Shown here: piece after piece, positions 36,671 through 46,747 of the stretch
Layout: the number at the start of each line of letters is the position of its first letter
Numbering within the stretch: position 1 is the stretch's first letter
Assembly (NCBI RefSeq): GCF_002001125.1
Contig: NZ_MUNV01000009.1
Coordinates: 1 to 64,000, forward strand
Length of the DNA: 64,000 bases
Direction of reading: 5' to 3'
Source of the DNA: Rhodanobacter sp. B04
GTDB lineage: Bacteria > Pseudomonadota > Gammaproteobacteria > Xanthomonadales > Rhodanobacteraceae
Notes under the pieces: model-generated
Told to the model about the DNA's origin: nothing
Seen by the model: the letters and a program-made list of their open reading frames with translations, nothing else
Databases searched by the model: none
Translations under genes and position numbers: made by a program

Positions 36671-38517
36671 CGAGCGACCTCGTTGCGTTCCAATGTGCGC
36701 AGAACGGTTTCGGTAAAGGAATTGATGGATACGTAACGTGCAAAAAAGTGCTGCATCACCGCCCCCAGCAGGAAGGCACCAGTACCTTCGAAGGCCCCGT
36801 CATCGCAAGTGAGCGTGATTTCCAGCCCGCGACCAAAGGTGATCGGTCCAGGCACCGGAATCCGCCGAACGATCGGCTGCGAACTCACGGCCTTCACGCC
36901 TTCGACCTGGCGCAAGGCACTGGAATCGAACTCGTCGCAGTACAGCGTCAGCATTTCACGCAGCGCGGCTGCCCCCTCGCCGCTGTTGTTTTCCAGCAGC
37001 GATACGTAGTTCAGCTGCAAATGGCTCAACAAGCGCCAGGCGGTTTCCCCCGTGGCTACCGGTGCTCGCGGCTTGGTCGGGCCGGCAACGCAACGGATGG
37101 CTTCGACCGGTGCCCCCGTCTCCAGCGTGAAATCGGTCTTGGATTTGCCAACCGGCATCTGCAGCGGCAGATCCCGGTTGGTGCACATCAGTTGCATGCC
37201 GATTTGGCGCAACTGAGTGGAGTACGGTGCATCGTTGGAATCCACCAGCGCGATGAACATCTCGTTGCCGACGTAGCTGGAGCGTGCGCCTTGTCGTTTC
37301 TGTCGCGACGAGACCAGCCGCGGCTCGCGCCGAACGGTGTAGTAAGCAGAGTGCTGGCTATGCCAGGTACGCTCATCGCAGCCGTAGAACGGCAGGAAGC
37401 GCTGCTCTGGTTCCTGCTTGTCGCCGAACCCCTCGACGTTGCCGACGCTATGTATTTCGAAATCCATCGGGCGTGTGCGATCGGCAAGCACGTGATATTC
37501 GGTCTTGCCCTGCTGCAGATGGATGCGGTCGGCGCGGCGTGGAAACAGGTTGATCGCCGGGGTACAAAACAGGCGGAAATTGCTGGCATCAATCGCGTTG
37601 TGCAGGCTGGCCACACTGCGGTCGAACAGAACCACAATCTCGAATTCGGTGCCTGCAATGCGTGCCAGCACCGACTTGAGACCCGTGAATTCAGCAAACA
37701 AGAAGCGCTCGGGGCAAGCGAAATACTCCTGCAGCAACCGATAGCCACTGAACGAGCGCCCGGTATAGGGGATCAACGCCTCATCATCATCGAACCCCCT
37801 GCGCCGGATATTCGAGGCGTCGAAACTCTGGCTGACTTCACCGTTTGCGCCAGGCGCACGCACGATGTAACTCACGCCATTGCCGAGCAACTGTTCGTAC
37901 AAGCGCTTGGGCAACTCATCCGCACCGGCGATGAATACCGGTAGCTTGTCCAGCGCCAACATGTTCGCCTGCGCACCCGCGGCCGTACGAAACTTCAAAC
38001 GCAGGCCTGCACGTACCGGCCTGCCCGCCGGCAGTGCCACTCCAGCCGCCGCAATGGCCGCCGGGGTTTCGAAGTACTTGGCCTCGGTGAGTTCCAGCGG
38101 CCACAACGTGACATCGTGCGCCGTACGATATTCACATGCAGTACGGTCGTCCTTGCCCGTCAGGCTGCGCAGTGCGGTATGGCGGGCTACGGTATGCCCC
38201 GTGAGCAATCCGCTCTCTTTGAGGTCAGGCTGCATCTGCACTACGGCCATCGAAGGAACCGGCGCCAGGTAGTGCGGATAAATCATCTCCAGCATGTGCT
38301 GGGTAAACACGGGGTATTGTGCATCCAGCTTCAGCTGCACTCGCGCGGCGAGGAATGCGAACCCCTCCAGAAGGCGTTCCACATAAGGATCTGCGCACTC
38401 GAAACCTTCCAGCCCAAGACGCCCGGCTATTTTCGGGTATTCACGCGCGAACTCGCCGCCCATTTCGCGGACGTGCTGTAGCTCACGATTGTAGTAACGC
38501 AGCAAACGTGGATCCAT
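36634..38517 (-). CDS. tssF: TssF T6SS baseplate protein
   Basis: A 627-residue baseplate wedge protein. It begins with the conserved L-L-R-Y-Y-N-R-E-L-Q-H-V-R-E-M-G-G-E-F-A and contains A-Q-Y-P-V-F-T-Q-H-M-L-E-M-I-Y-P-H-Y-L-A-P. The C-terminus (about residues 590-615) includes F-F-A-R-Y-V-S-I-N-S-F-T-E-T-V-L, typical of the family. It starts 6 bases after the tssE stop and overlaps tssG at its end. Confidence 0.97.
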   Translation of the reverse strand: MDPRLLRYYNRELQHVREMGGEFAREYPKIAGRLGLEGFECADPYVERLLEGFAFLAARVQLKLDAQYPVFTQHMLEMIYPHYLAPVPSMAVVQMQPDLKESGLLTGHTVARHTALRSLTGKDDRTACEYRTAHDVTLWPLELTEAKYFETPAAIAAAGVALPAGRPVRAGLRLKFRTAAGAQANMLALDKLPVFIAGADELPKRLYEQLLGNGVSYIVRAPGANGEVSQSFDASNIRRRGFDDDEALIPYTGRSFSGYRLLQEYFACPERFLFAEFTGLKSVLARIAGTEFEIVVLFDRSVASLHNAIDASNFRLFCTPAINLFPRRADRIHLQQGKTEYHVLADRTRPMDFEIHSVGNVEGFGDKQEPEQRFLPFYGCDERTWHSQHSAYYTVRREPRLVSSRQKRQGARSSYVGNEMFIALVDSNDAPYSTQLRQIGMQLMCTNRDLPLQMPVGKSKTDFTLETGAPVEAIRCVAGPTKPRAPVATGETAWRLLSHLQLNYVSLLENNSGEGAAALREMLTLYCDEFDSSALRQVEGVKAVSSQPIVRRIPVPGPITFGRGLEITLTCDDGAFEGTGAFLLGAVMQHFFARYVSINSFTETVLRTLERNEVARWPAKLGTRQTL

Positions 38518-38523
38518 GGATGA

Positions 38524-39027
38524 TCAGCCGAAGCCCTCCGATACCTTGAACTTGCCCGTCTCCAGGTCCACTTCGGTTTTCAGATAGAGATTGAGCGGGA
38601 TCGGTTGAGCCCACATCTCCGATTCGATGTTGAACATCAGCGCCTGCCGGTCCATCCGTGAAGCATTCGCGTTCACCGTGACCCGCAGCGTGTTGGCCGT
38701 GAGACGAGGCTCGAAGGCCAGTATGGCTTCCTTGACCTGGCGCTGCAGCGTATCCGCGTCGATACCAGACAGGGCCACGCCGGTGAGATCCGGAATACCG
38801 AAATTCAGCACTGAACGAGACACCTCGGGGTAGTCAACCAAATCCACATCTGCCGACATGCTCACGCAGTTCAGCAACCAGGACATGTCTCGCGACACAC
38901 AATCGCGTAGCCGGGTAGCCGAGATCACGCGCTTTTCGCGGCTTTCCTCGGCCTTGCCAGGCTCGTCGTCGGTGAGCCGATCGAGCAGCGAGGGCTGAAG
39001 CCTTTCCTGAGTTGTCAGCTCGGCCAC
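38524..39027 (-). CDS. tssE: TssE (gp25-like) T6SS baseplate protein
   Basis: A 167-residue gp25/lysozyme-like baseplate protein initiating sheath polymerisation. It contains L-Q-P-S-L-L-D-R-L, then L-R-D-C-V-S-R-D-M-S-W-L-L-N (conserved block before the core) and V-S-R-S-V-L-N-F-G-I-P-D. The start is GTG at 39027 with GAGGG upstream, 18 bases after tagJ. Confidence 0.96.
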   Translation of the reverse strand: MAELTTQERLQPSLLDRLTDDEPGKAEESREKRVISATRLRDCVSRDMSWLLNCVSMSADVDLVDYPEVSRSVLNFGIPDLTGVALSGIDADTLQRQVKEAILAFEPRLTANTLRVTVNANASRMDRQALMFNIESEMWAQPIPLNLYLKTEVDLETGKFKVSEGFG

Positions 39028-39045
39028 GACGCCCTCACGCCCGCA

Positions 39046-39837
39046 TCATGACGCATCAAACGCGATCAGGCGAACATCAAGCAACGGATAGTCGCCTGCA
39101 TCAGTCGCCAGCATCCGTTGACCACAGCCGACCGGAAAATCCGCCGCGATCTCGACCCAATCCGTCTTGCGTGCCAGCACGAGATCACTCTCGCCGGCTC
39201 GCTCTGAACCCTGATAGCGACTGGGTATGAAGCCGATTGCACGTCCGCCGTTGACCCATGTCACCTGCACCGGCACCCATACCTTGTCGCGCAAATCCGA
39301 CGGTGCTTCGAACTTGAGCTCCCTCAAGCGCGAAAACGGCACCCAGGAATATCCACCATTGACGATGATCTCAAGGCAGGGACCGAGCCGCGGATCGGCA
39401 TCTGCGATCCAGTCGAACGGTATACCGTCAATCGTCCCGCTTACCGCTGCGGCCTGCTCGAAAGCCTGCTCACGCAAGGCCGCGGCCTGTTCATAGAATC
39501 CGTCAGCCGTCAGCTTGAGTGCCTGAAGCATCAATGCGAGCCACTGCTCGGGCTCGCCGATCACCACCGGCAGACGCTTTCCGGCAAAAACTTCGGCACG
39601 TACCAGCTCACCTTTCAACGCTTCGGTGTAGGCACCGACCATCATCGCGTTGAGTGGCTCAAGCTCGCCACTGATGTTCAACTGGTTCTGCGCACGCTCC
39701 CACTGCCCCAGCAAGGCCAACAGCTGAAATAAAAAAACCCGGCGTTTGGCGTCTGCCGGGTTGTTGCGTACTTCCACCGTCAGCAGTTGCAATGCCTCGT
39801 CGAGCCGGCCTTCTTTGAGCTTGCTTTCAGGCGTCAT
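39046..39837 (-). CDS. tagJ: TagJ (ImpE/SciE) T6SS accessory protein
   Basis: A 263-residue accessory protein that in P. aeruginosa HSI-I interacts with TssB and ClpV. The N-terminal half is TPR-like (G-R-L-D-E-A-L-Q-L-L, then R-R-V-F-L-F-Q-L-L-A-L-L-G-Q-W-E-R-A). The C-terminal half is the ImpE fold, with D-A-D-P-R-L-G-P-C-L-E and Y-x-W-V-P-F. The ATG at 39837 sits behind a GAGAAG site; upstream ATGs lack one. Presence of tagJ with tagF, tagH, ppkA and pppA places the locus near the HSI-I type. Confidence 0.94.
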   Translation of the reverse strand: MTPESKLKEGRLDEALQLLTVEVRNNPADAKRRVFLFQLLALLGQWERAQNQLNISGELEPLNAMMVGAYTEALKGELVRAEVFAGKRLPVVIGEPEQWLALMLQALKLTADGFYEQAAALREQAFEQAAAVSGTIDGIPFDWIADADPRLGPCLEIIVNGGYSWVPFSRLRELKFEAPSDLRDKVWVPVQVTWVNGGRAIGFIPSRYQGSERAGESDLVLARKTDWVEIAADFPVGCGQRMLATDAGDYPLLDVRLIAFDAS

Positions 39838-39943
39838 TTCTTCTCTCGCAGGCCAACTCTTGGTCATGCCCGCAGCATGACCAAGCCCATGAAGTGTCTG
39901 GCTCAAGGGGAAACTCTGGACAAGCGGCCGGCATATGGCTGTC

Positions 39944-39953
39944 TTGCAATTGC
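39944..39953. promoter_or_regulatory. TTGCAATTGC element upstream of tagJ
   Basis: Ten-base motif TTGCAATTGC, part of a longer palindrome (GTC-T-TGCAATTGCA-GAC, 39941-39957), lying 107-116 bases upstream of the tagJ start and downstream of hcp. The identical decamer recurs upstream of hcp. A role as regulator site or RNA element is inference. Confidence 0.35.
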
Positions 39954-40028
39954 AGACTCATGCGCACCGCCACACTGCACGACCGACTCGTACAGGGTTT
40001 CCATGAACCTCGATCAAAACAGCCTAGA

Positions 40029-40517
40029 TCAGCTTACGGTCTCGACGCTGTAAGACACCGTACCGGCCGAGGCAACCACACCCTTGTCGGTCTGTGCGAA
40101 GTACTCGACATCGAATTTCGCAAAGGCGATCGACACATTCTCGGTCAGCATATCTTCGCCACCGGAGCCGCCGGTGGAATAGCTGGTGACCATCGCACTC
40201 GTAAGCTTGATGGTGAAGTAGTCTTCCTGCTTGCCGCCAGCCTTCGAGATCGCCAAGGTCACGGTATCCATGTGATCGCCCGTGGTCAGTGCCTTGATGA
40301 ACGAGGTCGAGCTCTTGTCGATGTACTTGGTGAAGCTGATGTCCTGCACATTCGCCTTACCGGCACCGCCACCGCTACCGTGGCCAAACGAACCACTCTG
40401 CGACATGCCCCAGGACCAAGCCAGAACCTGAATCTCGTCCTTGTGCTTCGCATGCTTCGATTCGCCGGTGAACTTGGTCGAACCGCCTTCCAATTTCAAA
40501 TGCATGTCTAATGACAT
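40029..40517 (-). CDS. hcp: Hcp (TssD) T6SS inner-tube protein
   Basis: A 162-residue hexameric tube subunit expelled during firing. It shows the family pattern M-H-L-K-L-E-G, then E-I-Q-V-L-A-W-S-W-G-M, then D-I-S-F-T-K-Y-I-D-K-S-S, and an Ala-Lys-Phe-Asp-like C-terminal strand. An excellent AGGAGA ribosome site sits before the ATG, fitting high expression. Gaps on both sides (130 bases to tssC, 191 bases to tagJ) suggest it may be transcribed or processed separately. Confidence 0.97.
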   Translation of the reverse strand: MSLDMHLKLEGGSTKFTGESKHAKHKDEIQVLAWSWGMSQSGSFGHGSGGGAGKANVQDISFTKYIDKSSTSFIKALTTGDHMDTVTLAISKAGGKQEDYFTIKLTSAMVTSYSTGGSGGEDMLTENVSIAFAKFDVEYFAQTDKGVVASAGTVSYSVETVS

Positions 40518-40598
40518 CAGAATTCTCCTGGACTGTTTGTTTCAGTTGAACCAGCCGTACCGCACGTATTTCACGGACGCTACTGGTAGTTGCTTGCG

Positions 40599-40608
40599 TT
40601 GCAATTGC
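40599..40608. promoter_or_regulatory. TTGCAATTGC element upstream of hcp
   Basis: Second copy of the decamer, 82-91 bases upstream of the hcp start, in the tssC-hcp gap. The pairing with the copy ahead of tagJ suggests a shared regulatory or processing site. No flanking promoter hexamers are convincing. Confidence 0.35.
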
Positions 40609-40647
40609 TGATGCGACTTTTTGAAACCAGGTGACACTTACACTCAA

Positions 40648-42144
40648 TCAGCTCTTGGCCGCTGACGGCAGACGAGACACGAGCCTCAGGGAAACAGTCA
40701 GGCCTTCCAGCTGGTAGTGCGGCTTGAGGAAGAACTTCGAGGTGTAGTAGCCCGGCGCCCCCTCGACCTCCTCAACCACGACTTCTGCAGCAGACAACGG
40801 TTTGCGTGCCTTGGTCTCTTCACTGGAGTTGGCGGGGTCACCGTCGACATACTGCAGTATCCAAGACGTCAGCCAGCGTTCCATCGCATCGCGATCTTTG
40901 AACGAACCGATCTTGTCGCGCACGATGCACTTCAGGTAATGCGCGAAACGGCAGCAGGCGAACATGTAAGGCAAGCGCGCGCCCAAGGCTGCATTGGCCG
41001 TTGCGTCCGGGTCGTCGTACTCCTCCGGCTTGCTCAAGGACTGCGCACTGATGAAGGCCGCCATGTCCGAATTTTTCCGGTGCACCAGCGGCATCATGCC
41101 CATCTTGTCGAGTTCAGCGGAACGGCGATCGGTAATGGCGATTTCCGTGGGGCACTTCATGTCCACGCCGCCGTCGTCGGTGGGGAAGGTATGCGATGGC
41201 AGTCCTTCCACTGCGCCACCGGACTCGATGCCACGAATCCGCGAGCACCAGCCATACTCCTTGAACGAGCGGTTGATATTCACCGCCATCGAATACGCGG
41301 CGTTCTGCCAGGTGTACTTGGATGAATCGGCACCCGCGGTATCTTCCTCGAAATTGAACTCCTCGACCGGATCCGTCTTCGCGCCATAAGGCAGGCGTGC
41401 GAGCGTACGGGGCATGGTCAGGCCAATGTACTTGGCATCGTCCGATTCACGCAGCGAGCGCCACGATGCATAGTCCGGGGTCGAGAAAATCTTCGCCAGA
41501 TCACGCGGGTTGGCCAGCTCGTTCCAGCTGTCCATGCCCATCAAGGTTGAATTGGCGGCAGCAATGAACGGCGCGTGCGCGGCTGCAGCAACCTGTGCAA
41601 TGCCGCCAAGCAACTCGACATCGGGCGGACTATGGTCAAAGTAGTAGTCGCCGATCAGGCAACCATACGGCTCGCCGCCCAGCTGGCCATACTCCTCCTC
41701 ATACATCTTCTTGAAGATCGGGCTCTGATCCCAGGCGGTGCCTTTGTAGCGCTTCAGGGTCTTGGCCAGCTCCTTCTTCGAAATGTTCATCACGCGGATC
41801 TTCAACTGCTGATCCGTCTCGGTGTTGTTGACCAAGTGATGAAGGCCGCGCCATGCGCTTTCCAGTTTCTGGAAATCGGCGTGATGCATGATCAGGTTGA
41901 TCTGCTCACTGAGCTTGCGATCCAGTTCAGCGATGTAAGCATTGATGGTCTGCGCAACATCGTCGGAAACGATGTCGGACTTGCTCAACACCTGCTCGGC
42001 CAGCGTGCGGACCGCAGACTCCACTTCCTCTTTTGCGCGATCGCTCTTCGGCTTGAATTCCTTGCTCAACAACGAGGCAAAATCGCCTGCATCAAGAGTT
42101 TGAACTGCGCCGCCCTGTTGTTCGGCTAGGTTTTCGGTGGCCAT
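40648..42144 (-). CDS. tssC: TssC (VipB) T6SS sheath large subunit
   Basis: A 498-residue contractile sheath protein that pairs with TssB. It contains the conserved E-S-A-W-R-G-L-H-H-L-V, then S-P-I-F-K-K-M-Y-E-E-E-Y-G-Q-L-G-G-E-P-Y-G, then R-F-A-H-Y-L-K-C-I-V-R-D-K-I-G-S-F, and ends in the L-V-S-R-L-P strand. Its ribosome site (GGGGAG) overlaps the end of tssB, 6 bases ahead, so expression is coupled. Confidence 0.98.
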   Translation of the reverse strand: MATENLAEQQGGAVQTLDAGDFASLLSKEFKPKSDRAKEEVESAVRTLAEQVLSKSDIVSDDVAQTINAYIAELDRKLSEQINLIMHHADFQKLESAWRGLHHLVNNTETDQQLKIRVMNISKKELAKTLKRYKGTAWDQSPIFKKMYEEEYGQLGGEPYGCLIGDYYFDHSPPDVELLGGIAQVAAAAHAPFIAAANSTLMGMDSWNELANPRDLAKIFSTPDYASWRSLRESDDAKYIGLTMPRTLARLPYGAKTDPVEEFNFEEDTAGADSSKYTWQNAAYSMAVNINRSFKEYGWCSRIRGIESGGAVEGLPSHTFPTDDGGVDMKCPTEIAITDRRSAELDKMGMMPLVHRKNSDMAAFISAQSLSKPEEYDDPDATANAALGARLPYMFACCRFAHYLKCIVRDKIGSFKDRDAMERWLTSWILQYVDGDPANSSEETKARKPLSAAEVVVEEVEGAPGYYTSKFFLKPHYQLEGLTVSLRLVSRLPSAAKS

Positions 42145-42150
42145 GCTCGA

Positions 42151-42672
42151 TTACTCCCCGTCGTTGTTGTTGCCGTCGGCCGGCTTGGGTGCTGATACCA
42201 GGGATTGCAGCAATGCCGGATCCTTCAAGGCCTGCGCAATGAGTTTTTCAGCACCGGCCTTGCCGTCCATGTAGGTATCGAGATTGGCGAGCTGAGTGCG
42301 CGCCTCCAGCAGTTTCGCTACCGCGCCTACCTTTTTTGCCACGGCAGCGGGAGAGAAATCGTCCATGCTCTCAAAGGTGATATCGACGGAAAGATTGCCT
42401 TCTCCGGTCAGCGTATTCGGCACGGCGAAGCTCACCCGAGGCTTCATTGCCTGCATGCGGTTGTCGAAGTTGTCGACGTCGATCTCAAGTGCCTTGCGGT
42501 CTTCGATCGGCGGCAACTCCCCGGCATTTGCCCCGGAGAGATCGGACATCACACCCATCACAAACGGCACCTGCACCTTCTTCTGTGCGCCGTAGACCTC
42601 TACGTCATATTCGATCTGCACGCGCGGCGCACGATTGCGTGCGATGAATTTCTGACTACTTTGCTTGGCCAT
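42151..42672 (-). CDS. tssB: TssB (VipA) T6SS sheath small subunit
   Basis: A 173-residue sheath subunit. It begins S-Q-K-F-I-A-R-N-R-A-P-R-V-Q-I-E-Y-D-V-E and contains V-P-F-V-M-G-V-M-S-D-L-S-G and F-D-N-R-M-Q-A-M-K-P-R. The ATG at 42672 is preceded by GGGAG; a start 36 bases upstream lacks this. It is the first gene of the minus-strand T6SS run. Confidence 0.97.
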   Translation of the reverse strand: MAKQSSQKFIARNRAPRVQIEYDVEVYGAQKKVQVPFVMGVMSDLSGANAGELPPIEDRKALEIDVDNFDNRMQAMKPRVSFAVPNTLTGEGNLSVDITFESMDDFSPAAVAKKVGAVAKLLEARTQLANLDTYMDGKAGAEKLIAQALKDPALLQSLVSAPKPADGNNNDGE

Positions 42673-43560
42673 GCGATGTCTCCCAAGTAAATGCTCGTAC
42701 GGATTCAAATGGAACGATCGGTTTCAGTGCAGCGCGCAGACGGGCTTGCAGCAGGAAAAGCAGGCTTCAGTGTGATGGCAGCCCAGCAAGGTGGCCGGGA
42801 TGGGACTGACTTGCTGGCGACCTGTATCGATGCCTTTCATGCCATCGTCACTGGCAACGCCACAGCGCCGCACAGTACACGCACCACCCTAAGCCTTGGC
42901 ATCGTCAGATTAAATATTCTTGAATGCTGCGATCCTCGATACCTGACGCTCGGCACATCGGAATGCCGAATGGCTGCGCACGACTGGGCCATGCCCATAG
43001 TTGCCAGGTATTTTCGCAAGCGTGGTCGTCCCCCTCCATTCCATGCGTCGGACAGACATGAGGCATTCCTACTCGCCTCAACCGCACATCACCGCTTCAC
43101 CGCCCGAATCTTTACCCGAAAATCTCGGTTGACCAAGGCACCCGCCAGTACCCCGACGAGTTATGACTTTGTGATTCACTATCGCATAGCGTCATCAGCA
43201 GCACGGACTGAATGGCGCAGCTCGCACGATCGACAGAAGCCCCCATAGCATGGCGACAAGCTCCCCCCGATCCGGCGCACCTTCAGGCCAAGAACAAGAG
43301 CTGTTCACTCATTAACCTACATCCGCCAACGATCGTCTGCAAGCTGAATTTGAACCAGCCCCCTCTTGCCGCTTCTCTGAACCCGGATGCAGCCGACAAC
43401 AGCCAGCGATGAATCCCGACGCCACCGAATTCTTGTTTGCTGCAAGGGAGCTGGGCAGTTCACCCTGCTTAACGATGATCGAGGGAAGTGCGGTCATTCG
43501 ATGAGACTGCTTCCAGCCATCACCAGCCAAGCTGCGGACCACTATCACGGCCACACTAAC
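42673..43560. other. Non-coding stretch upstream of tssB
   Basis: This stretch of 888 bases lies between tssB and the terminator behind tRNA-Val. It must contain the promoter and any operators for the T6SS structural operon. A 185-codon plus-strand frame from 42691 shows no recognisable domain and I do not accept it as a gene. No sigma-54 or clear sigma-70 site was found by eye. Confidence 0.5.
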
Positions 43561-43590
43561 AAAAAAGCCACCCTGTCGCAGGGTGGCTTT
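43561..43590 (-). terminator. Rho-independent terminator behind tRNA-Val
   Basis: Hairpin with 9-base arms (GCCACCCTG / CAGGGTGGC, 43567-43587, 3-base loop) followed on the minus strand by a run of Ts. It should end transcripts covering uvrB and tRNA-Val. Confidence 0.85.
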
Positions 43591-43656
43591 GGGGACTTTT
43601 TGCGTACAATTGCGTCGGCAACACGTGTAGGCCTACACCTACGCCACTGTAAAAAG

Positions 43657-43731
43657 TGGTGGGCGGTACAAGGATCGAACTTGTGACCCCTACCATGTCA
43701 AGGTAGTGCTCTACCGCTGAGCTAACCGCCC
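43657..43731 (-). tRNA. tRNA-Val (anticodon GAC)
   Basis: A 75-base tRNA including an encoded CCA. The acceptor stem GGGCGGT pairs with ACCGCCC; the D-arm AGCTCAGCGGTAGAGC, the anticodon loop TTGACAT with GAC, and the T-arm containing GTTCGATCC are all present. It sits 82 bases downstream of the uvrB stop on the same strand, so it may be co-transcribed with uvrB. Confidence 0.97.
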
Positions 43732-43813
43732 GTCTCGCTTCGGGATGACCGCGCGAGCCGCGCAGTATACGGCAGGTATCGGCTTCCGACAATATCCCGA
43801 ATCCCCGGGCGAC

Positions 43814-45832
<2,019 letters not shown>

Positions 45833-45984
45833 CGGCTACAGATGTGGGCAAGACGGGGCATTCTAAATCGGGCCTGCTGACAGCAAGCGTCAGCAGAATC
45901 CCACGATCGCGCAGCGAGCACGCTACTGGCCGCACACCAGCACCGCCCTAGCATGGCATTCCTGGACCGCTCAGGGATATCGTC

Positions 45985-46545
45985 ATGAGGAACGGCAGGA
46001 ATACATGGATCGTATGCAGGCAACACGGCGTAACCCTGATCGAACAGATCATGGTGCTCGCGCTCATGGCGACGCTTACCGGCATCGCCATACCACCGTT
46101 GCGGCAGCTACTGAGCGGCAACCGGCTGCAGGTTGCCCAGACCGACTTCATCGCGGCCCTGCAGCACGCCCGCGAAACCGCAGCGACCACCGGCAAGCCT
46201 ACCTTGTTCTGTCCGACCCGCGATGGCCGCAACTGCAGCAATGAGTGGCGCTGGGAAAGCGGCTGGCTGCTCGGCCACAACGCCAATCGCAACAATCAAC
46301 CGGATCAGCAACCGCTGTATACCGGCCACGGCTACACCGACCAGCTGATCATCCACAGCAGTACCGGACGACGCTTCGTGCGCTTTCAACCCGATGGCAG
46401 CGCCAGCGGCAGCAACCTCACCCTGGTGTTTTGCCAGCGGTCAAGCCCACGAAACGCACTCAACGTGGTCGTTTCCAATTCCGGCCGGATTCGCGGCGCC
46501 CCTGCCAGTGCAGCCGAGGCTGCAGGTTGCGCCCAGATGGAATGA
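45985..46545 (+). CDS. GspH/FimT-family pseudopilin
   Basis: A 186-residue type IV-pilin-like protein with a class III signal: H-G-V-T-L-I-E-Q (cleavage between Gly15 and Val16, Glu at +5), followed by a hydrophobic helix (residues 16-36). The GspH domain continues with R-Q-L-L-S-G-N-R-L-Q-V-A-Q-T-D-F, and four cysteines (C72, C79, C144, C177) could form disulfides. In type IV pilus systems FimT-type minor pseudopilins aid assembly or DNA uptake. No other pilin genes flank it, so it is an orphan here. Confidence 0.88.
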   Translation: MRNGRNTWIVCRQHGVTLIEQIMVLALMATLTGIAIPPLRQLLSGNRLQVAQTDFIAALQHARETAATTGKPTLFCPTRDGRNCSNEWRWESGWLLGHNANRNNQPDQQPLYTGHGYTDQLIIHSSTGRRFVRFQPDGSASGSNLTLVFCQRSSPRNALNVVVSNSGRIRGAPASAAEAAGCAQME

Positions 46546-46568
46546 CACAGTGTATCGCCGCAAAAGCA

Positions 46569-46593
46569 AAAGGCCGGCTATAAGCCGGCCTTT
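46569..46593. terminator. Hairpin terminator between the pseudopilin gene and tRNA-Asn
   Basis: Perfect 11-base arms AAAGGCCGGCT / AGCCGGCCTTT with a 3-base loop, flanked by A- and T-rich ends. It can serve the plus-strand pseudopilin gene and the minus-strand tRNA-Asn transcript. Confidence 0.75.
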
Positions 46594-46600
46594 GCCAAAC

Positions 46601-46677
46601 TGGCGCCCGAAGTTGGACTCGAACCAACGACCCCCTGATTAACAGTCAAGTGCTCTAACCAGCTGAGCTATTCGGGC
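46601..46677 (-). tRNA. tRNA-Asn (anticodon GTT)
   Basis: A 77-base tRNA including CCA. The acceptor GCCCGAA pairs with TTCGGGC, the anticodon loop is CTGTTAA with GTT, and the T-arm contains GGTTCGAGTCC. It lies 70 bases downstream of ppnN on the same strand. Confidence 0.97.
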
Positions 46678-46747
46678 GTGAGCTGCGTAGTTTGTCGGTG
46701 TCGCGACTGGCTGTCAAGCCGTCGCAGGCAGATGACCTGGCAGTTTT

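Noticed and set aside
42691-43248. 185-codon plus-strand frame in the gap upstream of tssB
   Set aside because: No recognisable domain, no convincing ribosome site, biased composition. Treated as intergenic.
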